From: Tetrastigma voinierianum
Lineage: Eukaryota; Streptophyta; Magnoliopsida; Vitales; Vitaceae
Reading direction: 5' to 3'
Length of the DNA stretch: 64,000 nucleotides
Assembly: GCA_016808115.1 (NCBI GenBank)
Contig: JAEQBH010005293.1
Location: 62,001 to 126,000, forward strand
The notes under the pieces are model-generated. The model did no database searches, was not told where the DNA came from, and was given only the letters and a program-made list of their open reading frames with translations. The translations under genes and the position numbers were made by a program. Shown piece after piece: positions 57,411-64,000 of this stretch (position 1 is the first letter of the stretch; each line of letters starts with the position of its first letter).

Positions 57411-58270
57411 TAAAAGTTTTTATAAGATTTAAACAAATAAGATCTAATTTTATGAATTATTAAAAATAATGTGCAACCTAATATACCTTTTATTGTATTC
57501 TCAAATGTTTTTTTCGTAACTCTGCTCAGCTTTAACATTGTATATTTTGAGTGCACTAATTTAACAAAGTATAATAATAGTGTGAGACTCAAATGATATA
57601 ATTAAGGAAAATTACTATAAAAATAAAAAGAAATAAATAGTTACGTATATTAATAACACCTTTCAATTCCTTTCCCGCTGAACGTCTGTTAGAATCACAA
57701 AATATACTTTGTCCTATGAGGGTCAATAACCACCAAGGACTAGGATCCCTTCATAAACATAATAACAATAATCACAATCCTTAATATCAAAAATATCAAT
57801 TTTCATTAAAAACTACTTACCCAGAGTTAAGTAAGGAGCTTAGAAATGAATCGATCACATAACAACGCCTAATCTTTTTAGCAATCAAATCCGATCGCGC
57901 TCCAAATGCCGATGCAGAGTGTATGTAGATCTCGTCCGTCTATGAAGCCACATGTTGAGCAGTTTTGATTTCTTGAGTTGGCTTTCTGTACAAATATTAC
58001 ACAAATCAAATTATTCAATCTCCATAGCTTATTAGGAAACTTGTAACATATAGTAATTGCATATGAAATGCAAAAATATAAAATATCTTATTACCTCATA
58101 TAAGACAATACAACTAGAAGTAATCTTCTCTCCATTGAGCAAAAGTTATCGATATATTTTCAATAATATAACATACCTGCTCATAATCAAAGACACCAAC
58201 ATCCACACTATAATTATTGTATTTGTATCTCCCAAACTTTTTGCAATGTGATTCTTTATGACCCTCATGT
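57411..58270 (-). pseudogene. CACTA coding remnant upstream of the Ulp1-like part
   Basis: A minus-strand exon at about 57838-57960 reads TDEIYIHSASAFGARSDL, then IAKKIRRCYVIDSF, ending in a good GTAAG donor. 58160-58260 gives another short open stretch. I infer that these are further exons of the same CACTA protein, from position and orientation only. The copy is cut at about 58270 by gypsy sequence. Confidence 0.5.
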
Positions 58271-58274
58271 CATG

Positions 58275-59465
58275 AAGCCAACATGGCTACTTCAGCCAAT
58301 AGAGGTAGCGGAGTGGAACTAGGAGCATGTCATGATGAACTTTGTGACCCACTTGCCATGAATATTGTGAAGACATGATGCGGTATGGATGATAGTGGAC
58401 TGACTCACTAAGTCGGCACATTTTATGGCAGTGCGGATGACCTTCACACTGGAGGAATTATGCCGGTTGTATATTTGAGAGATTGTCCGACTACATGGCG
58501 TACCAATGTCCATAGTATTAGATGTGGATCCTGTGTTTATGGTACACTCTTTGGAAAAGTTTCAAAAAGGCCATGGGAAACACAGCTTGACGATGAGCAA
58601 TTTAATGCTTTATCCATAGACAATGGTAAAGTTGGAGAGGACTATACAAGTTTTAGAGACATGATACGAAACATGTGTTCCGGTCTTAAGGGTAGTCAGA
58701 GGAGCACTTTACCCTTAGTGGAATTTGCCTATAACAATAGTTATCAAGCAAGTATACAGATGGCACCGTATGAGGCTTTATATGGGAGGCCATGCCGATC
58801 CCCGATTTGTTGGACAAAGGTGGGAGAGAGTTCCATCACTGATCCGGATCTCATTAGAGACACCTTTGAGAAGGTGAGTTTGATTTGGAAGCACCTCCCT
58901 TACGGGCCGTAGCAGAGAGAAGAGCTACGCCGGCGGCCCGCCAGCTGACCTTAGAGTTTGAGGCGGGTGATCAATGTCAAGGTGATGCCTACAGGAGTGG
59001 TCGAATAAACAAGCTTAGGCTAGCCGAGGGTATATTAAGCCCTTCTGAGGTACTCGAGAGGGTGGGCACCGCTGTTGTATATCGATTACGCTTACCACCG
59101 AGTTTATTATGTTCAAGAGGTTGTCCATGTCTCCATGTCTGAAGTATACTCCAAACCAATCTCATGAGCAAAGGATTGGGGAGAGATTATTTTTGATACT
59201 GATGGGACCTTCGAGGAGGGAGAAATGCGTCTCTTGGATAGCCGGGATCAGGTATTGCGATGCAAGACCGCAAGGGGCTAGTGAAAACAAGCCAGGCAAC
59301 ACCAAGGAGCGGAGGAGGAAATCTGTAGAACTTAATGACACAATGTGGTCCACCTATCATTTCCCATTTGAGACGGTATGTGTGTGGTCTAATATTTGGC
59401 ACTAGAATATTAATGCATATGCATGTGTTTATGTGTGTTATATGAATTTCGTGGACGAATTGCTA
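58275..59465 (+). pseudogene. Family 3-like gypsy integrase fragment
   Basis: The reading starts in the integrase core (VDxLTKSAHFMAVRMTFTLEE in shifted frames). It continues as FRDMIRNMCSGLKGSQRSTL, PLVEFAYNNSYQASIQMAPY and EALYGRPCRSPICW, then VGESSITDPDLIRDTFEKV, ending in a frameshifted C-terminal domain and tail to about 59150. The frame 58460-58912 is the longest clean integrase piece in the window. Everything upstream of the core is missing. Confidence 0.88.
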
Positions 59466-59477
59466 AAGGGGGAAGAA
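59466..59477 (+). promoter_or_regulatory. Polypurine tract before family 3-like LTR
   Basis: AAAGGGGGAAGAA immediately precedes the LTR start TGTAAAACCCG, fixing this as the 3' LTR. Confidence 0.9.
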
Positions 59478-60369
59478 TGTAAAACCCGAAAATTCACTGA
59501 AAAGCGATAAAAACGGGTAATTTCGTTGAAAATCAAAAATTTTCTAAATCTTGGATGACGAAACGAACTTCATCATTGAATTCGCCTCGCGAAACGAAGT
59601 TACCCGCCAGCCGACTGGGTCGGATTCCAAGACAATAGGAATTTCATGTTTTTCAAGACAATCGTGCTCCGGTGACATGTGGCATGACTCATGTGGATGC
59701 CACTTGCAACTGAGATGGACACATGGCATGATGGCCATGGGTAGAGTATAAGTACACATAGCACTTGGATAAGTGGCTTATATTGAGCCATGTCAATGGA
59801 GGAACAAAGAAAGAAAGTTTAATCGGAATAATAAAGAAAAAGTGAAAAACAAATTTAAAAGGAAAACGGGAGGAGCAATAGGGGAGTTTAATGGATAAGA
59901 ACCAAATGAGAAAAAGAAAAAGAGAAAAAGAGAAAATCAAAAAGAAAGAAAAAAGAAAAGAAAAAGGTAGGAAGAAAAGTCAAAAAGGGGGAAAAGGGGC
60001 CATTTTGGCAAAAAAAAAAAAAAAAAAAGGGACAGGCCAGTCGAGGAGGAGAGAAACATGAGAAAGAGAGAGAAAGTAGAGTGAGAAACTCTATCTTCTC
60101 TCTAAGATTTACGGAAAATGGACCATAGGTTTTCGTCGCAGCAAAAGACAAAGTCGATCCACGCATAGCGAGCTATGTATGGGTACCAAAATCTTGGAGT
60201 TTTTTCAAACTACATGAGGTAGGGAATTTTCCTACTTGGAATATTTTTAGCCTAAAAGCCATGTAATGGCATAGGTTTTCTTCGGGTCGTGGATAGTCGT
60301 TGATTTAGTCCTGATTTAGGACGAAGAAAATTTTTTGGGACTAGTTCCTGGTGCAGCCTCGATCGTGGT
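59478..60369 (+). mobile_element. Family 3-like 3' LTR (interrupted)
   Basis: Starts TGTAAAACCCGAAAATTC and aligns with the family 3 LTR ends at 5758-6134 and 36936-37309 and, more weakly, with family 2. It carries a purine-rich block (59800-60090). After 892 bases it is cut at 60370 by the family 4 LTR; the remainder lies outside the window or is lost. Confidence 0.82.
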
Positions 60370-63300
60370 TGACACACCCCCACCCCTACTATCGGGCAAA
60401 GCCGGCCACTCCATCAAATCCCCAAATTGCCACTTAATCGCACTAGAAATCCCCTTGTGAAGGCTCAAGGCTGCTTGCTTCAATCTCGTGATATAAATTT
60501 TTTATTTTTATTTTTCTAAACTTATGATTTTATAAATTCTGCAGCATAACATCTCGTATGAGCTAGATATGTCCCAAATCCTTGTGATACAATTTATTAA
60601 TTATTTTAAAATATGGCAAACTAACAAGATTCTTTCATAAGAGCCCCAAGCTCCACATTTTCACAAACCACCTTATGTACATACATATATTCCTTTATAC
60701 AAATTCAAAGTATTTCCTTACAGAAAATAGCGTATTAATACAGCACAAAATACAAAAAGTCGAATCCTAAATCGCTCTAACGTCCTACAAGGCCTCGTAC
60801 CGGAAAATAGTTTTTAAAATAGGAAAATAATGAGCTAAACGAGCTCAGTGAGTGTATGCTTTATAAAAGGATTTATTTTTCTGAAAATATCACAAAACTA
60901 TAAAACTCTATTTTACAAGATATTTTCCAGAAGCCTTGTTTCTTACTTAAAGTTTCTAAAACTTTCTGTACTTGCTTGCCTTTAAAAGTTTATAAAACTT
61001 TTAATACTTGCTTGCTTTCTTTTAAAAGTTTATAAAATTTTTAATACTTGCTTGCTTGCTTTGCTTTAAAAGTTTTTCAAAACCTTTCACAAACCTCTTG
61101 TTTTAAAAGTTTCTCAAAACTTTTTATAAACACGGGAACCTGGGCTCAACCGTTTTTTTTTTTTTTAAATCACCAGGGGGCCTGAGCTCAACCGATCATT
61201 TTGAAATAGAAACGGGAGCCTGGGCTCAACCGTTTGCTTTAAAACTCTACGGAAGCCTTGGCGAGCCGCGAACTTTCTTCAAACAATATTTTTCAAACTA
61301 TATCATGCTTATAAACATCAACCATCGGAGGCCTATTGGCCATCGTGACTCTAGTGAACACGGGAGCCTGTGCATCGACCGTGCCGGTGGAAGGACCTGT
61401 GTCCGCATCACCTTTTTCCGATGAATATGGTGGAATTGACCTCGTGTCGCCATCACCATAATTTAGTTAGAGCTCATAACCTTATATACTCCTGTACGTG
61501 CCACAGCCTCCTTTAAATGTATGATGTATGACCTAAGTTTGCCGACCATGCAAAACTACAATGCATGTATGAGATCCCCATCATTCACGCGCATCGGTAG
61601 TTTAATACCTAATCGGGTTTGCTCTTAGAACTAGGGAATTGCGCAAATTTCCTTTTTCTTGCTTGCTTGTTTGTTTTAAAATGGTTTTACAATTTAAAAC
61701 CATTTTCTTACTTACTTGCTTGCTTAAAAATGGTTTAATAATTAAAACCATTTGCTTATTCATTATTTGCTCGAAAAAAATGGTTTAATAATTCAAAACC
61801 ATTTGCTTACTTTTCATATGATATTTAAATCAAAAACCATTTGCTTGTTTTCAAATATGGTTTACAAATCCAAAACCGTTAAATAGCGTAAAACATTTTA
61901 TAATATAATACACTAAAGATTAAAATCTGGGCTTAAACACTCACCCTTTCGTTTCCCAAACTTGAGCACAACCAATTACATTGCCCCTTGCTTTTAGCCT
62001 GTACACCAACAAATACGGCAACGATTAATCACCTACAAAGTATATAAACTTAACGCACTCACACGCAAATCACTTTGGGCGTCACACAACATTCATATAA
62101 AGTCAAATTAATAATTTAATTTTTGAGCAATTTAAAAAGCCCATAACAAAAAACGATCATTGTGGTAACCTTTTTCCAACAATACTCTATGGACTTTATT
62201 ACTCCAAAAATTATTCAAAAGGTCTTAAAATTATGTTCCAGATCAGTCCTTTATATATCCAATGACATCTCTTTAAAATTTCAATAAATTTCTTCTCTTA
62301 AGGCCCTCAACCACATAACACAAATTACAGCATGTTTTGATTCCAACTCACTGACCACCTACTGTTATCTGATTTCTGGGATCTTTAACTCCATAAATTG
62401 GAACGGTTTTTCACTCATTTGAAAGCTATGATTCTAAGGTTTCTTCTCCACCTTCAATCACCTAATTTGGATCACCAAAACTCAAGTTATTGTATTGTAC
62501 ATCTAGGATGACTCAATTTGGCAGAACAGAATCTGCACATAGCTCCACTTTGACAAATTTTCTGGGCACTTTGGCTTACACCTTCATTTCTCCGTTAACT
62601 TATTCTGCAGAAGCATATGTTACCCAGAATTTTGAATCACTAATTTGGATGAGTGAAACTCCACTTATGGCCAAACACTACAAATCCATACCTGAAACAT
62701 AGCATAACTGGTGCTTTAGCCACACTTGAAATACCTTTCAGTCCACAGATTTAGAGCCTTTTAGGAACTACAATTTGCTCTTGATTCCTTCTATACATTT
62801 GTAGCCCTATCTCTTATGGTTCTTACCAATTGGAACTAATTCATTTGGATGATTATATCCTAATCTATAATCAAAACAAAAACAGTTGTTTTACCAAATT
62901 TTGAACAGAATTTCCTTTAAAACCCAACATTCTCCTTTTACAACAATTCATCAAAACCAACATGGAATTCATCCAAAACAACCACAACACTTAGTCTGTG
63001 GTGACTGGAACTCATAAACCAAACCTCAGGTAAAATCCATGAATTCAACTCATGTCCACTAATTCCTTATAAAACCAGATAATTTTGATGACCTATGGAG
63101 TTATTTCTCCCAATTGGTGTTTTACTCTCACCTCAACAATTCAAAGGTTCATGTGCTCTTTGCACAAAACCTAGACGAATATGAACTAATCTCCATACCA
63201 AAAACCTTAGGATTCCAAATCAGAACCCAAAATAAGGATTCCATACCTTGATCTTCTTCTCCCCTCTCCTTCTTCTTCCTTCTTCCCTCCTCTCGCTCTC

Positions 63301-63696
63301 TACTCTCTTTCTCCACGTGTCACTAACTAATGGAGACCAAAACGCATCTTTTTGTTTGTCTCCTACACAGTACCTCAGTTTCTCTAACTAAAATTGTCCT
63401 CCATCTTCCATATAAGAATTTTAAGATCAACTTTCCATTAATTGAAATTTAAAACCTCACTCACTTGCAATCGTAACTTATTCTATTTGTATTGTAATTA
63501 ATTCTAATTTAATTTTGATTTTTCATATTATTTTGCTTAATACAACTGTACCCTTTATTCTCACATACACAATTTCCGGTTCCATAATTTTATCATTTCT
63601 AAATTTTAGTCTCCAAAATTATTTTCAATATGACACTATACCTTATACACCCCTATAGCTCTTCATGTAATGTAGACTCTCTCGGACGGTGCTACA
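60370..63696 (-). mobile_element. Family 4 gypsy 3' LTR (second copy)
   Basis: On the minus strand it runs TGTAGCACC to GGGGTGGGGGTGTGTCA, about 3.3 kb. It has the same palindromic arrays (60960-61870) and the same terminal TGAGCTAAACGAGCTCAGTG segment (60831-60850) as the plus copy. Only the minus-strand pol end follows at 63697, so this is the 3' LTR of an element continuing past the window. Confidence 0.88.
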
Positions 63697-64000
63697 AAAT
63701 CCTCCCTTTCCTTAGGAACATCATTCATTCCTCTGATAAAATGAAGAAAAATAACTCAAAAGAAAGAGGCATGAAATTACCATGGTACAAGAGGTGATCG
63801 GGCACAAACATTCGGGGCCCCTCTCGGCTCCTGGCAGCGTCTCCCTTCCTACGGATTCTTCCATAAGACTAAACCAAAGAAACGCACCTTACTCCTTGAA
63901 TACTGTTCCCGATTCAATCATACTGTGTTTCAAGTCAATTTCTTTGAATGCACTGGTCGTTTCTCTGTTAATATGGCGGATATGATACTTCCTTAACATC
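63697..64000 (-). pseudogene. Family 4 integrase tail (second copy)
   Basis: On the minus strand this aligns with 50500-50743: the polypurine tract (AGGAAAGGGAGGATTT) next to the LTR, a TCTTATGGAAGAATC anchor and a DEMF-like ending. It is the 3' end of pol. The rest of the element lies beyond the right window edge. Confidence 0.7.

Overview
The window is repeat-dense nuclear DNA of a seed plant, probably a eudicot. The evidence is nested Ty3/gypsy and Ty1/copia LTR retrotransposons, CACTA transposon ends, SINE-like tRNA-derived pieces and an intron-containing fragment of the plant UDP-xylose synthase (UXS) gene. I see no intact protein-coding gene: every recognisable coding stretch carries stops, frameshifts or truncations. 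This is the reading expected of old, silenced, transposon-rich chromatin.

Layout. 19-2127 is a solo LTR (family 2) with a 5-bp target duplication. 2128-5340 is AT-rich, gene-free DNA, part of which (about 2470-4000) recurs at 38000-38990. 5340-6134 joins two retrotransposon scraps. 6137-31906 is a chain of four minus-strand family 1 LTRs separated by three decayed gag-pol interiors (A, B, C), with a plus-strand solo LTR nested in interior A. 31907-37309 is the gag start and 5' LTR of a family 3 element, split by a nested family 2 solo LTR with a perfect target duplication (CTTGC).

37310-40250 holds the second copy of the duplicated segment and two SINE-like pieces. At 40251 a CACTA terminus begins. 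Behind it lie another family 2 solo LTR (duplication TATCT), the UXS fragment with exons and introns, a nearly complete but dead family 4 gypsy element (about 44030-53752), and then CACTA coding remnants (Transposase_24-like and Ulp1-like) with a right subterminal region ending near 55490. A Ty1/copia fragment (55491-56473) is followed by a second CACTA right end in inverted orientation (56474-58270). 58275-60369 is the integrase end, polypurine tract and 3' LTR of a family 3-like element, interrupted at 60370 by the 3' LTR of a minus-strand family 4 element that runs out of the window.

Retrotransposon identity rests on visible hallmarks: reverse transcriptase FVDD-type boxes, integrase core and zinc-finger segments, the DPGATHSF protease box, iMet-tRNA-type primer sites, polypurine tracts and TG...CA LTR ends. 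The long LTRs and the integrase tail resemble the Tekay/Del chromovirus group; that assignment is inference. The most interesting points are the LTR chain with a rearranged pol block shared by interiors A and C, the CACTA element that may have captured a UXS fragment, a sequence block conserved between otherwise divergent LTR families, and repeat arrays inside LTRs and leaders.
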